A stretch of DNA of 64,000 nucleotides. Origin: Prevotella sp. CAG:1031 (GTDB lineage: Bacteria > Bacteroidota > Bacteroidia > Bacteroidales > Muribaculaceae). The translations under genes and the position numbers were made by a program. The notes beneath the pieces were generated by a model, which worked only from the letters and a program-made list of their open reading frames with translations, made no database searches and was not told the DNA's origin. Numbering within the stretch: the stretch's first letter is position 1; every line of letters begins with the position of its first letter. The stretch is taken from NCBI GenBank assembly GCA_000431215.1, contig HF985595.1, positions 1 to 64,000 of the forward strand, read 5' to 3'. Below, one piece after another: positions 9,827 through 18,841 of this stretch.

Positions 9827-10444
9827 TTATATCTTGATGCCCAGGAAGCTCATGAACGCAATGCCCATCAGAGCTGTGATGATAAAAGTGATTCCGATTC
9901 CGCGAAGAGGACGCGGAATGTTGCTGTAGGCCTGAAGACGTTCGCGGATAGCGGCTATGGCAACAATCGCGAGCAGCCATCCGAAGCCCCATCCGGCGCC
10001 GGCACAGGTAGCTGTCCACACGCTGCAAAAGCCGCGCTGTTGCATGAACAGCGAGCCGCCGAGAATCGCGCAATTGACTGCGATAAGAGGCAGGAAAATA
10101 CCGAGCGAAGCGTAGAGTGACGGCGAAAATTTCTCGACCGACATCTCGACAAGCTGCGTCATCGAGGCTATGACGGCTATAAACATTATCAGGGATAGGA
10201 AACTCAGATCGACCTCGGCGAATTCCTCGCCTAACCAGACAAGTGCGCCGGGCTTGAGCACATATTCCTGAAGCAGATAGTTGACGGGCAGAGTAATTGT
10301 CAGCATGAACGACACTGCAACGCCTAACCCGAGCGCGGTCTTGACATTCTTTGAGACTGCCAGAAACGAGCACATGCCGAGGAAGTATGCGAAAATCATA
10401 TTGTCGACAAAAATCGACCGTATGAAAATATTGAAATTCTCCAT
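9827..10444 (-). CDS. nqrE: Na+-NQR subunit E
   Basis: Integral membrane subunit of Na+-NQR, 205 residues with about six hydrophobic helices, paralogous to NqrD. Typical sequence features include the N-terminal IFIRSIFVDNMIFAYFLGMCSF and GWLLAIVAIAAIRERL near the C-terminal part. Together with NqrD it holds an iron centre between the subunits and takes part in coupling electron flow to sodium export. Gaps of 39 bases to nqrD and 4 bases to nqrF. Confidence 0.96.
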   Translation of the reverse strand: MENFNIFIRSIFVDNMIFAYFLGMCSFLAVSKNVKTALGLGVAVSFMLTITLPVNYLLQEYVLKPGALVWLGEEFAEVDLSFLSLIMFIAVIASMTQLVEMSVEKFSPSLYASLGIFLPLIAVNCAILGGSLFMQQRGFCSVWTATCAGAGWGFGWLLAIVAIAAIRERLQAYSNIPRPLRGIGITFIITALMGIAFMSFLGIKI

Positions 10445-10483
10445 TATTGAATGCTCTGTAAATTGATGGATGAGAAACAGCTG

Positions 10484-11110
10484 TTATTCTTCATTGAGTT
10501 CAGGGTTCGCTGAGCGCTGTGCCCATATTATACATGCGACAACTATGAGAGCCATCGGCGGAAGAATCATCAGGCCGTTATTGACGTATCCGGCGTCGTA
10601 CCATGACTGGGGGATAATCTGATAGCCAAGCAAAGTGCCTGATCCGAGCAGTTCGCGGAAGAACCCTACGATAATCAGGATAACTGAGTAGCCTAATCCG
10701 TTGCCTACCCCGTCGAGAAAGGCAGGCCACGGCTTGTTGGCCATGGCAAACGCTTCAAGGCGTCCCATAAGAATACAGTTGGTTATTATAAGACCGATAA
10801 ATACCGACAACTGTTTGCTGGCGTCGTAGGCGAACGCTTTAAGCAACTGGTCGACACAGACTACAAGCCCCGCGACGACAACGAGCTGCACGATTATTCT
10901 GACATTCACCGGAATAGTCTTTCTTATCAGCGATATAATCACATTGGCAAACGCCAGCACGGCAATAACAGAAATTCCCATTACTATGGCCGGCTCGAGT
11001 TTGGCAGTCACGGCCAGTACCGAGCAGATGCCGAGCACCTGAACCACAACCGGATTATTGCGGCTCAGCGGATTAAGAAATACGCTTAGGTTATTGTTTT
11101 TCTGCGCCAT
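10484..11110 (-). CDS. nqrD: Na+-NQR subunit D
   Basis: Membrane subunit of Na+-NQR, about 208 residues with six predicted helices. Hallmarks are NPVVVQVLGICSVLAVTAKLEPAIVM near the N-terminus (split here only for naming), FIGLIITNCILMGRLEAFAM in the middle and GFFRELLGSGTLLG. The start at 11110 (MAQKNNN) is preferred by comparison with the usual NqrD beginning. An in-frame ATG at 11122 would add four residues. Either start overlaps the end of nqrC, by 20 or 32 bases, suggesting translational coupling. Confidence 0.95.
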   Translation of the reverse strand: MAQKNNNLSVFLNPLSRNNPVVVQVLGICSVLAVTAKLEPAIVMGISVIAVLAFANVIISLIRKTIPVNVRIIVQLVVVAGLVVCVDQLLKAFAYDASKQLSVFIGLIITNCILMGRLEAFAMANKPWPAFLDGVGNGLGYSVILIIVGFFRELLGSGTLLGYQIIPQSWYDAGYVNNGLMILPPMALIVVACIIWAQRSANPELNEE

Positions 11111-11822
11111 GGCTGAATTCATTGCTTAGATTCTTGAGAATATCCTGATATGGAGTCAGGCAGTTTGCTATCATCGAGGCAACTCCCCGCGAGGTGATTG
11201 TACCTCCTGAGATTCCGTCGACATAATCGGCCCCTTCGGCGGGTTTCATGCCTTTTTTGACTACATCGACAGGGATAAAGCGGCCGTCATGCCAAACCTG
11301 TTTGCCGTCGAACTGATCCGAAAACGCCGGTTTGGCAATCTCGGCGCCAAGTCCGGGGGTTTCGCCCTGATGAGCAAAATAGGCGCCGAATATCGTCGAA
11401 CAGTCGGCATCGAAGGCGATATATCCCCAGATCGGCCCCCATAAGCCGCTGCCGTAGAGCGGAATAATGAATTTGATGGCGCCATCAAGGTCGGCGATAT
11501 ATACGGGTAACTGACGCTCGGAGTCGCTCTTTTTAGACTCGGCAGCAACATCTACAGCAAATGCATTGTCGCCGGCCTGACGTCCTGTGGCGTCATAAAC
11601 TCTTTGTGCTATAATGGTCTTTTCGAATGAAGAGATGATATTGTCGCCTTCGCCGCTTATGTGAACCGAAGCGAGAATCTGACGCATCTTGTCGGCGTCG
11701 ATGTTGGCCTGCTGGCGGTCTTTAAGGCTCAGAGAGGTAATGGCAAGCGCAGCTCCGACGATCAGCACGATAACAGCAACATATATTATCGTGTAGAGGT
11801 TACTCTGTTTATTGATTTTCAT
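11091..11822 (-). CDS. nqrC: Na+-NQR subunit C
   Basis: Covalent-FMN subunit of Na+-NQR, 243 residues. One N-terminal membrane helix (about 11-30) anchors a periplasmic FMN-binding domain. The flavinylation motif is VDGISGGTITS, where the Thr receives FMN from ApbE. The usual motif is SGAT; the Gly variant is, from memory, common in Bacteroidales. No apbE gene is in this window. The start overlaps the nqrB stop by 4 bases (ATGA). Confidence 0.96.
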   Translation of the reverse strand: MKINKQSNLYTIIYVAVIVLIVGAALAITSLSLKDRQQANIDADKMRQILASVHISGEGDNIISSFEKTIIAQRVYDATGRQAGDNAFAVDVAAESKKSDSERQLPVYIADLDGAIKFIIPLYGSGLWGPIWGYIAFDADCSTIFGAYFAHQGETPGLGAEIAKPAFSDQFDGKQVWHDGRFIPVDVVKKGMKPAEGADYVDGISGGTITSRGVASMIANCLTPYQDILKNLSNEFSHGAEKQ

Positions 11823-13048
11823 GCTTCACCTCCTTTCTCTATGGCTTTCAGACGGCGCATGCGGCGCGAGATGTTTGTCTGAACAACGCAGTAGTCAATA
11901 AGAGGCGCGAGGGCGTTAGCAAGCAGAACTGCCAGCATAGCTCCTTCGGGGTAGCCGTTGTTGTAGGTTCGTATTATAACGGCCATGAAGCCTATGAGAG
12001 CACCGTAAACCCATTTCCCGGCATTGGTGCGGCAGGCTGTGACGGGATCTGTGGCCATGAATACAGCCGCAAACGCGAATCCGCCCAGACAAAGTTGCTG
12101 GCCGACTGTCAACATCGAAGCCGGATAGAGCGGTGAGGCGAAAGCATTGGCGATAAGACTCATGCCTGCGCAGCCTACGATGGCCGATACAATTATGCGC
12201 CATGAAGCGATGCCGGTTGCCAGAAGAATCAGTGCGCCGATGCAGACACACAATGTCGACGTCTCTCCGAATGAGCCCGGAATCAGTCCTACGAACGTAT
12301 CCCATAAGCTTAACGGTTCACCTGTGACATTGTGCAGAACAGGGGTGCCTCCTGTCGAGGTCGCAATCTGGGCGAGCGGGGTTGCACCGGAAACACCGTC
12401 GACAAATCTGGCTGTTCCGCCGAGTCCGAGAATAGGCTCTGACGCGATGAAGACTGAATCGCCCGACATCTGGGAAGGATAGGCGAAGAAGAGAAACGCA
12501 CGTGCTACGAGGGCCACGTTGAAGATATTGTAGCCTGTTCCGCCGAAGACTTCCTTGACGAAAATAACTGAGAATGCGGTAGCTACGGCGATCATCCATA
12601 ACGGAGTCTCAACGGGGCATATCATCGGGATAAGGATTCCGGTAACGAGGAATCCTTCCTGAATTTCTTCGTGACGCCATTGTGCGACAATAAATTCAAT
12701 TCCGAGGCCGACTATGTAAGTCACCGCGATGCGGGGCAGTATGGCCAGAAAACCATAGCCGAACAGTTCCCAGAATTTGAAATTTACGGCTCCTGATGCG
12801 AGTGCGTTCTGGTAGCCCGTGTTATACATGCCGAAAAAGAGGCAGGGCATGAGAGCCAGCACCACGATTATCATGACCCGTTTCGAGTCGATGCTGTCGT
12901 GGATATGGACGCCGCCGGGTTGCGATGTCGTGCGCGGGGTATAGAGAAAGGTCTCCATCCCCTCGAATACCGAGCGGAAAGCATGGAGTTTTCCCCCGTC
13001 CTCAAAATGGGGTTTTGCCCGGTCGAGGATATTTCTTAGAGGTTTCAC
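11819..13048 (-). CDS. nqrB: Na+-NQR subunit B
   Basis: Largest membrane subunit of Na+-NQR, 409 residues with roughly ten helices. It holds covalent FMN and the quinone-reducing site. The N-terminus MKPLRNILDRAKPHFEDGG and HIHDSIDSKRVMI are typical. The flavinylation motif VDGVSGATPLAQ is intact. GFAFAAVFMATDPVTACRT and YPEGAMLAVLLANALAPLID are conserved helices of the RnfD/NqrB superfamily. It is 28 bases after nqrA and overlaps nqrC by 4 bases. Confidence 0.97.
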   Translation of the reverse strand: MKPLRNILDRAKPHFEDGGKLHAFRSVFEGMETFLYTPRTTSQPGGVHIHDSIDSKRVMIIVVLALMPCLFFGMYNTGYQNALASGAVNFKFWELFGYGFLAILPRIAVTYIVGLGIEFIVAQWRHEEIQEGFLVTGILIPMICPVETPLWMIAVATAFSVIFVKEVFGGTGYNIFNVALVARAFLFFAYPSQMSGDSVFIASEPILGLGGTARFVDGVSGATPLAQIATSTGGTPVLHNVTGEPLSLWDTFVGLIPGSFGETSTLCVCIGALILLATGIASWRIIVSAIVGCAGMSLIANAFASPLYPASMLTVGQQLCLGGFAFAAVFMATDPVTACRTNAGKWVYGALIGFMAVIIRTYNNGYPEGAMLAVLLANALAPLIDYCVVQTNISRRMRRLKAIEKGGEA

Positions 13049-13076
13049 AGGTGAACTGTATTAAGTTTTTATGGAT

Positions 13077-14408
13077 TTATAATTCCCTACGCATATACTC
13101 AAGTCCTTCGCGGACTATCCGCTGCAGCTCGAGTTTTGAGGGGTCGATAACCTCGGCGAGGGCAAAATCTTCGGGTGCGACTTCGTAGCCGCCGAGGGCT
13201 TCCATTTTTTCGAGGTTCTTCGAGATGAAAGCCTTGACAAGTGGTTCCGGCATAATGTCCATGGGGAATACCCGGTCGTATATGCCTGACATTATCATTG
13301 CCCTGCGGCCGCCGTTGAGACGTGCGTCGGGTCGGAAAAGTCGGTGAAGGAATCTGCCGGGGAACGAGCGGCTGAAGCTCATTTTTTTTGTGCTTAATGT
13401 AGCCCAACCCATAAATTCGTCAATGTCGTCGCCTTCGGCGATCACAGTAAGCTGACGCCAGGGGAAACGGAGAAAGCCGTCGGTTCCGACGCTGACACCC
13501 GTCAGCAGATTGCCTGATACTATCCTGACATGATGCCTCTTCCCTTCAAGGTCTTTTTCAAGAATCGGTTTGATTTCCGACCCGATGAGAGCCTCGACCA
13601 TACGGGGCGCAGCGACTTCGGGGCCTGTCACGGCAACAAGAGAGGTATGGCGGGCCACACCTTTATTAATAAACAGTTCTCCGATACGTGCCGCGGTGAC
13701 GATGTCGAGAGTCCATACCGTCTGGCCTTTGTTGACCGGTGCTATGTGGTTTACCATGATGCCGACGTTTCCGGCCGGGTGGGGCCCTTTGATGTCTACC
13801 ATGACAGCTCCGGCTATATCGGGCATTTCAGAACCTTCTCCGCGACTGACGTATACCTTCCCCTTGGTAAGTTTCGAGAGAATCTCTATACCTCTGACGA
13901 GAGCATCGAAACTGACGCGTTTTTCGAGACTTGTGGCCAGAGGGGCGGTGTCGAGTCCGGTAATGAAGATGTCACGCGGCTCTTTCTCTGAATGGGGAAC
14001 TATTGCATAAGGGAGCTGGCGCATCTGCGCCCATAGACCTGACAGCTTCAGGGCGCGGCGGATGTCGGACGTGTCGACGGCGACAGGTTTTACCCCCGAT
14101 TCGTCAACGTCCACGACAACACGCAGTATCTTGCGGCGCTCTCCGCGGACAATGGCTTCAACACTACCGGCAGCAGGACTGACAATGGCGATATCGGCAT
14201 CATTCTTGTCGTGTAACAGCGGAGTTCCCGCTTCGACTCGGTCGCCTTCTCTGACAGATGCTTTTAAAGCCAGCCCGGGGTAATCGTCGGGTATCACCGC
14301 CACACGCTTGGTTTTAACTGTTGTAATTGCGGAAGCCGACGGCCATTGCTCCAGTGCCCCGGCTATTGGCAGGCTCAGGCCTTTCTTTATCGACAATTGT
14401 TTTTTCAT
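13077..14408 (-). CDS. nqrA: Na+-NQR subunit A
   Basis: Cytoplasmic subunit A of Na+-NQR, 443 residues, the first gene of the six-gene operon. It starts MKKQLSIKKGLSLPIAG, the normal NqrA opening; the in-frame extension upstream to 14468 lies across the promoter and is excluded. Conserved parts include RVAVIPDDYPGLALKASVREGD and PLLHDKNDADI (biotinyl-lipoyl-like fold), then the SLBB-type and C-terminal regions. The operon makes the main respiratory sodium pump, giving a sodium gradient and menaquinol from NADH. Confidence 0.96.
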   Translation of the reverse strand: MKKQLSIKKGLSLPIAGALEQWPSASAITTVKTKRVAVIPDDYPGLALKASVREGDRVEAGTPLLHDKNDADIAIVSPAAGSVEAIVRGERRKILRVVVDVDESGVKPVAVDTSDIRRALKLSGLWAQMRQLPYAIVPHSEKEPRDIFITGLDTAPLATSLEKRVSFDALVRGIEILSKLTKGKVYVSRGEGSEMPDIAGAVMVDIKGPHPAGNVGIMVNHIAPVNKGQTVWTLDIVTAARIGELFINKGVARHTSLVAVTGPEVAAPRMVEALIGSEIKPILEKDLEGKRHHVRIVSGNLLTGVSVGTDGFLRFPWRQLTVIAEGDDIDEFMGWATLSTKKMSFSRSFPGRFLHRLFRPDARLNGGRRAMIMSGIYDRVFPMDIMPEPLVKAFISKNLEKMEALGGYEVAPEDFALAEVIDPSKLELQRIVREGLEYMRREL

Positions 14409-14437
14409 TGTAAGGAACGTAGTGACAGAATTGGCTG

Positions 14438-14469
14438 CAAAGGTAGCCAATTTTGAAAAAACGTGCAAA
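14438..14469 (-). promoter_or_regulatory. Promoter of the nqr operon
   Basis: On the minus strand TTTG (14466-14469) and TACCTTTG (14438-14445) are 20 bases apart, a full Bacteroidota promoter. The predicted transcript start near 14431 gives a leader of about 22 bases before nqrA. Confidence 0.75.
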
Positions 14470-14520
14470 GTAATGCAAAAAACATTTTTTCTGTCGGCTG
14501 ATCCCGCTGTTCCGGATCTC

Positions 14521-14552
14521 TTGTATGGATTGACATATTTTCGCTATCTTTG
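14521..14552 (+). promoter_or_regulatory. Promoter of the multi-pass membrane protein gene
   Basis: TTG (14521-14523) and TATCTTTG (14545-14552) are 21 bases apart. The transcript would begin close to the GTG at 14557, implying an almost or fully leaderless message. Confidence 0.6.
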
Positions 14553-14556
14553 CGCT

Positions 14557-16125
14557 GTGAAAAATGAAGACCGACTGAATAGATCCCGCCAAATATTCGA
14601 TATATGGCTCATTGTCGTGGTTATGATGTATGTCGCCATATTCGCGCTGACTCCGATGTGTGTCGACGACTATTTCTATTCGTTTCATTCGGCATCGCTG
14701 ACTTCTCCTTTCGATAAAGCTGCCGCGATATGGCAGAATTGCTGGGACCGCTGGCACTATGACACCGGACGTCTTTGCAATCTGATGTCGCCTGTCTTTC
14801 TGGGCCTGCTCCCCAAGATAGTCTTCTCGATAATAAGCGGATTCTTTATCTGGATGTCTGTACGGCTGATGTGTCGGCTCGCTGAGGTCAGGCGAGGATC
14901 GACGGGCTCATGGGTGATAGTGTTTCTGGTTAACTTTGCTTTGCCATGGTTTGAACATATGTTCACAGTCATCTTTGCACTGAACTATGTATGGCCTTCG
15001 GCTCTGTCATTGCTGTTTGTTTATTGGATGTTGAACTTTAATCCCGTAGTAGAGAAGCAATCTACGAGCCGTTTTGTGATCATGTGCGGCATTGCACTGC
15101 TCGCGGGTTGGATGCATGAGGGTTTTTCGGTACCAGTCATCGCAGGGCTGACAGCCACATGGGCTCTGACTCGCCATCGTCCGGCGAAACGTGAGTTCGT
15201 CCTGTTTCTCTGTTTCGTTGTCGGCTTCCTGCTGATTGTGGCATCTCCGGCGTTGTGGTATCGGACAGAAAATATGGTGCCATATTTTCGCTTTCTGTCT
15301 CTCGGCCGCAAGATATTTTATGGAATCGGCTGTAATTCATTGTTCTTCGGCCTTTGCCTCTTTCTGATTTATCTGGTTTTCAGGCGCCGGATGAAAAAAC
15401 TCTTTGTTGATGCTCCGAATATAAGACCTCTCATTATATTCATTCTCGCATCGTCGATAGCCGCTACGGCCCTGTTTTTCAAATTCTATACCGGCCCGCG
15501 CATGGCTTGGTATGCTACTCAATTGTGTAGCATAGGATTTGTTGCTGTCGGTAATAAAGTGTTCAGGCCTGTTAAGCGGAGTGTAGGACATATTTTGAAG
15601 TCGGCAATAGTATTTCTTGTGTTTTTCAATCTGATTTTTGCTGTTGTCGAGCAGAATAAACTCTACAACGAGAGCGAAGAAATTGTCAGACTTTTTCTTG
15701 ATTCTCCCAATGGGGACGTATTCTACGACAATATTCCGCGCTACATCTCGCCGAGCCTTTACAAAACGTCGATCAGATATTTCAATATGGAAAGACTGGA
15801 CTTTTTCTCCCATTACTGGCGGGAGAATGATGACGTCATGCTCACTCTTCTTCCTACGAGGTTGAAAAATTTCGAGCCGGCGAGCGCGACGTCTTGCCGG
15901 TCAGATTCCACACTTTTCATTAAAGACGGACTTCTTGTTGCCCGGGAGTCGGCTGTCGCGGGCAAAGACAGGATCTGGATAGAGACTACAGAGACGGGGT
16001 GGACTGAAACCACAATACATCGTAAGTTTTTTTCGGCCGCCGACAACTCAAGATGGGCCCTCATTGATCCTTACATATCATTGCTGGGAGGTTTCCACGT
16101 GACAGATGCCCGGTGGAAAGAGTGA
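14557..16125 (+). CDS. Multi-pass membrane protein, DUF6056-like / GT-C-like
   Basis: About 522 residues with some ten hydrophobic helices, then a hydrophilic C-terminal region. The first extracytoplasmic loop has TPMCVDDYFYSF. An acidic pair at this place resembles GT-C glycosyltransferases that use lipid-linked sugar donors, and the family looks like DUF6056, but no function is established here. The frame is open further upstream into the nqr promoter. GTG 14557 is chosen because it follows a good promoter and keeps the whole first helix; the next ATG (14623) would cut that helix. It is a single gene, divergent from nqr. A role in decorating surface polysaccharide is plausible but only inferred. 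Confidence 0.7.
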   Translation: MKNEDRLNRSRQIFDIWLIVVVMMYVAIFALTPMCVDDYFYSFHSASLTSPFDKAAAIWQNCWDRWHYDTGRLCNLMSPVFLGLLPKIVFSIISGFFIWMSVRLMCRLAEVRRGSTGSWVIVFLVNFALPWFEHMFTVIFALNYVWPSALSLLFVYWMLNFNPVVEKQSTSRFVIMCGIALLAGWMHEGFSVPVIAGLTATWALTRHRPAKREFVLFLCFVVGFLLIVASPALWYRTENMVPYFRFLSLGRKIFYGIGCNSLFFGLCLFLIYLVFRRRMKKLFVDAPNIRPLIIFILASSIAATALFFKFYTGPRMAWYATQLCSIGFVAVGNKVFRPVKRSVGHILKSAIVFLVFFNLIFAVVEQNKLYNESEEIVRLFLDSPNGDVFYDNIPRYISPSLYKTSIRYFNMERLDFFSHYWRENDDVMLTLLPTRLKNFEPASATSCRSDSTLFIKDGLLVARESAVAGKDRIWIETTETGWTETTIHRKFFSAADNSRWALIDPYISLLGGFHVTDARWKE

Positions 16126-16216
16126 AAACGGATAACTTTTTAATCTCTATCCATAATCTGAAAACTCGCTGACATCGCTCTGACAGCCGCGAAATCATAA
16201 AAAGTCAATGATATTT

Positions 16217-16247
16217 TTTGCATTTTTGAGAAATGTCGTTAATTTTG
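16217..16247 (+). promoter_or_regulatory. Promoter of the exbB-exbD-exbD-tonB operon, with long leader
   Basis: TTTG ending at 16220 and TAATTTTG (16240-16247) are 19 bases apart. The predicted transcript start near 16254 leaves a leader of about 200 bases before exbB. That leader contains a short reading frame at 16327-16374 and no other recognised element. The 332-base gap 16126-16457 otherwise holds nothing I can name. Confidence 0.7.
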
Positions 16248-16326
16248 CAATGTCATTAGACGAAACTTGTGATTTGATCGTTTTCAAAGAGAATGCAGTT
16301 AAATCTATACCCGAAAACTGTTACCC

Positions 16327-16374
16327 ATGAGCAGACGTCGCGTATTACGAGTCCTTACGTCATTGGAACCTTAG
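16327..16374 (+). CDS. Possible 15-residue leader peptide upstream of exbB
   Basis: ATG to TAG frame encoding MSRRRVLRVLTSLEP inside the predicted exbB leader. It is rich in Arg (4 of 15). It may be a regulatory upstream peptide, but a frame of this size can arise by chance and no ribosome-binding signal supports it. Confidence 0.2.
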   Translation: MSRRRVLRVLTSLEP

Positions 16375-16457
16375 TCAAGGGGATAGTTTTGCCAGCCTGA
16401 CAACAAAGATTAACTTTAACCAAATAACAAACATCAAAAAAGTAATTTACCAAAAGT

Positions 16458-17282
16458 ATGGAAGCTCAAAAGCCCACCGCAAAGCCCGCCGCTAAGAAAG
16501 CTGCGGCTGAAGGCAGCAAAGTTGCCGGCATCAAGAACGCATTTCTTGTGATTGTCGTTTGTTTTGTTGTCGCCGTTCTCCTGTTCATTTTCTGGTTCGG
16601 CGCAGAAAGTCATTTTGAAGACGGACATCCCGTTGACCTTTGGGGTACTGTTTACAAGGGCGGTGTAATCGTTCCAATTCTGCAGACTCTTCTTCTGACG
16701 GTTATTGTCCTCTCTGTTGAGCGCTGGATCGCTCTTTCGAGCGCTAAAGGTAAAGGCAACATCGCCAAGTTCGTTGCCGGTGTGAAAGCCTGCCTCAAGA
16801 AGAACGACATCGAAGGCGCTCAGGAACTCTGCAAAAAGCAGAAAGGTTCTGTTGCCGCTGTTGTTTCGGCCGCTCTCATCCGCTACAAAGAGATGGACAT
16901 GAATACCACCCTCACCAAAGAGCAGAAAGTCGCTACCCTTCAAAAAGAGGTTGAAGAGGCTACAGCTCTCGAGATGCCCGCTCTCCAGCAGAATCTCCCC
17001 ATCGTTGCCACTCTGACAACTCTCGGTACACTCGTCGGACTTCTCGGTACTGTAATCGGTATGATCAAGTCGTTCCAGGCCCTCGCCGCCAGCGGTGCTC
17101 CTGACTCGACAGAGCTGTCGACCGGTATTTCGGAGGCTCTTATCAACACCGCCTTCGGTATCGCAACCGGTGCTTTCGCTGTTATCTCCTACAACTTCTA
17201 CACCAACAAGATCGACAACCTCACCTACGCTATCGACGAAATCGGTTTCTCGATTGTGCAGACATTCCAGGCCACTCACTGA
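16458..17282 (+). CDS. exbB: MotA/TolQ/ExbB proton channel family protein
   Basis: ExbB-type channel subunit, 274 residues, that with ExbD uses the proton gradient to energise TonB. A basic Ala/Lys-rich N-terminus is followed by a membrane helix (about 29-50), a second helix after VIVPILQTLLLTVIVLSVERW, a cytoplasmic coiled region, and the typical paired helices PIVATLTTLGTLVGLLGTVIGM and STGISEALINTAFGIATGAFAVISYNF. These last two carry the conserved Thr/Gly/Glu pattern of the channel. It is the first gene of a four-gene operon. Confidence 0.94.
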   Translation: MEAQKPTAKPAAKKAAAEGSKVAGIKNAFLVIVVCFVVAVLLFIFWFGAESHFEDGHPVDLWGTVYKGGVIVPILQTLLLTVIVLSVERWIALSSAKGKGNIAKFVAGVKACLKKNDIEGAQELCKKQKGSVAAVVSAALIRYKEMDMNTTLTKEQKVATLQKEVEEATALEMPALQQNLPIVATLTTLGTLVGLLGTVIGMIKSFQALAASGAPDSTELSTGISEALINTAFGIATGAFAVISYNFYTNKIDNLTYAIDEIGFSIVQTFQATH

Positions 17283-17342
17283 TCCCAAGTTACTTATATA
17301 AATAAGGTATCTAACCCCTGATAAGAAGAATATACAGTAACT

Positions 17343-18062
17343 ATGGGAAAAGTAAAAATTAAAAGAAAGAGCACCCTCATCGACATGACCGCGATGAGTG
17401 ACGTGACTGTTCTTTTGCTTACTTTCTTCATGCTGACTTCTACCTTCCTTCAGAAGGAGCCTGTCACCGTGCTGACCCCGTCGTCAGTGTCGGAGCAGAA
17501 GGTGCCTACCGCCAACCTGGCGAGCATCCTTGTGGCCCCCAATGGAAAGGTATTCATCTCGGTAGCCGGTGAGGCTGATCCCAATGTCGCCGGTGGCGAA
17601 TGGGCAACCGAACCCATCCGCAAGGCAATCCTCGAGAATGCCGTCGGCGAATGGAACCGTCTCCACCCCTCGCAGAAAGTCGAGCTTACTCAGAACGAAG
17701 TCACGGCATTCACCAAGATCAATATGTTTGGTGTGCCTTTCCAGAAGCTCAAAGAGTTTCTGGATCTGCCGCAGGCCAAGCAAGATGAGTTTATGAGCAA
17801 TATCGAGAGCAATGCAGTTGGTATTCCTATCAATGACAACCGCGATCTCGAGAAGCCTAACGAATTCCAAATCTGGATGCGCGCCATCTACAGCTCGGGC
17901 AGCGACAACCTTCAGAGCGCCCTTAAGAAGGGTGAAGGTATTGCTGTAAAGGCTGACAAGGGCACTGATTACAACACTGTTCACGATGTCCTTGACAATC
18001 TCCAGACTCTTAAGATGAACCGCTTCAGCATCATGACAGCTTTAAAAACAAGCGAAGAGTAA
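17343..18062 (+). CDS. exbD: Biopolymer transporter ExbD, first copy
   Basis: ExbD-family protein, 239 residues. A short cytoplasmic N-terminus is followed by one membrane helix with the conserved proton-path Asp (D20 in MTAMSDVTVLLLTFFML), then a periplasmic domain of about 200 residues. It is longer than enterobacterial ExbD (about 140), mainly through an inserted periplasmic region, a known feature of Bacteroidota versions. It lies between exbB and a second exbD. Confidence 0.92.
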   Translation: MGKVKIKRKSTLIDMTAMSDVTVLLLTFFMLTSTFLQKEPVTVLTPSSVSEQKVPTANLASILVAPNGKVFISVAGEADPNVAGGEWATEPIRKAILENAVGEWNRLHPSQKVELTQNEVTAFTKINMFGVPFQKLKEFLDLPQAKQDEFMSNIESNAVGIPINDNRDLEKPNEFQIWMRAIYSSGSDNLQSALKKGEGIAVKADKGTDYNTVHDVLDNLQTLKMNRFSIMTALKTSEE

Positions 18063-18068
18063 ATCATT

Positions 18069-18800
18069 ATGGCACAAATTGAACAATCAGACGGCGGCAA
18101 AAAGAAAAAAGGCGCCCAGAAGAAGATGCATATCCATGTGGACTTCACTCCCATGGTGGATATGAACATGCTTCTGATAACATTCTTCATGCTTTGTACC
18201 ACGATGATCAAATCGCAGACTCTGCAAATCACTCTCCCGACCAACGAGAAAGTTGACGAGACAGAGATGAACAAAGCTAAAGAATCAGAAGGTATTACAA
18301 TGATTGTTGACGTTGAGCGCGACACCAAGACCGGTGAAGTGATTCATGATGCCAACGGCAACCCCGTCAACGTAGTGTATTATTATTTTGGTCAACCCGT
18401 TATCAGCGCCACCGAGAACAACCTTCAGGCTGAATATTTCCTTGGCGATGAGAACAAGATGCAGCGCGGTGTGCGCAAAATCCTCCACGACCGCAACAAA
18501 GAGGTTCTCGCCAAAATCGACGAACTGAAGGTTAAGTGGAACAACAAGGAATTCTCGCCCAACGCCGACATCAATGACTCTATCTATCAGGCACGAGCCA
18601 AAGCTATCCGCAACGACTCGACTATCGCACGCCCCGTTGTTGTTATCAAAGCAACTCCCGAGGCCCGCTGGGAAAGCCTGATCAGTGCCCTCGATGAAAT
18701 GCAGATCAATCAGATCTCGCGCTACCAGATCGACAATATGAATCAGGTAGACTCCGCGATGATCATCGATTACCGCATGAAGCATCCCAAATCGAAGTAA
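18069..18800 (+). CDS. exbD: Biopolymer transporter ExbD, second copy
   Basis: Second ExbD-family protein, 243 residues, 6 bases after the first copy. A lysine-rich N-terminus (residues 11-20) precedes the helix with conserved D31 (FTPMVDMNMLLITFFMLC). The periplasmic part differs clearly from the first copy. Two unlike ExbD subunits encoded together suggest a hetero-ExbD stator, a common arrangement in Bacteroidota, though the pairing itself is inferred. Confidence 0.92.
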   Translation: MAQIEQSDGGKKKKGAQKKMHIHVDFTPMVDMNMLLITFFMLCTTMIKSQTLQITLPTNEKVDETEMNKAKESEGITMIVDVERDTKTGEVIHDANGNPVNVVYYYFGQPVISATENNLQAEYFLGDENKMQRGVRKILHDRNKEVLAKIDELKVKWNNKEFSPNADINDSIYQARAKAIRNDSTIARPVVVIKATPEARWESLISALDEMQINQISRYQIDNMNQVDSAMIIDYRMKHPKSK

Positions 18801-18841
18801 TTCCTGATGTCAGATATATAAACCCGTAAACCAACACGAAA

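Noticed and set aside
16434..17288. Minus-strand frame opposite exbB
   Set aside because: It covers a clearly real exbB and shows low-complexity Ser/Gly/Asp content without motifs.
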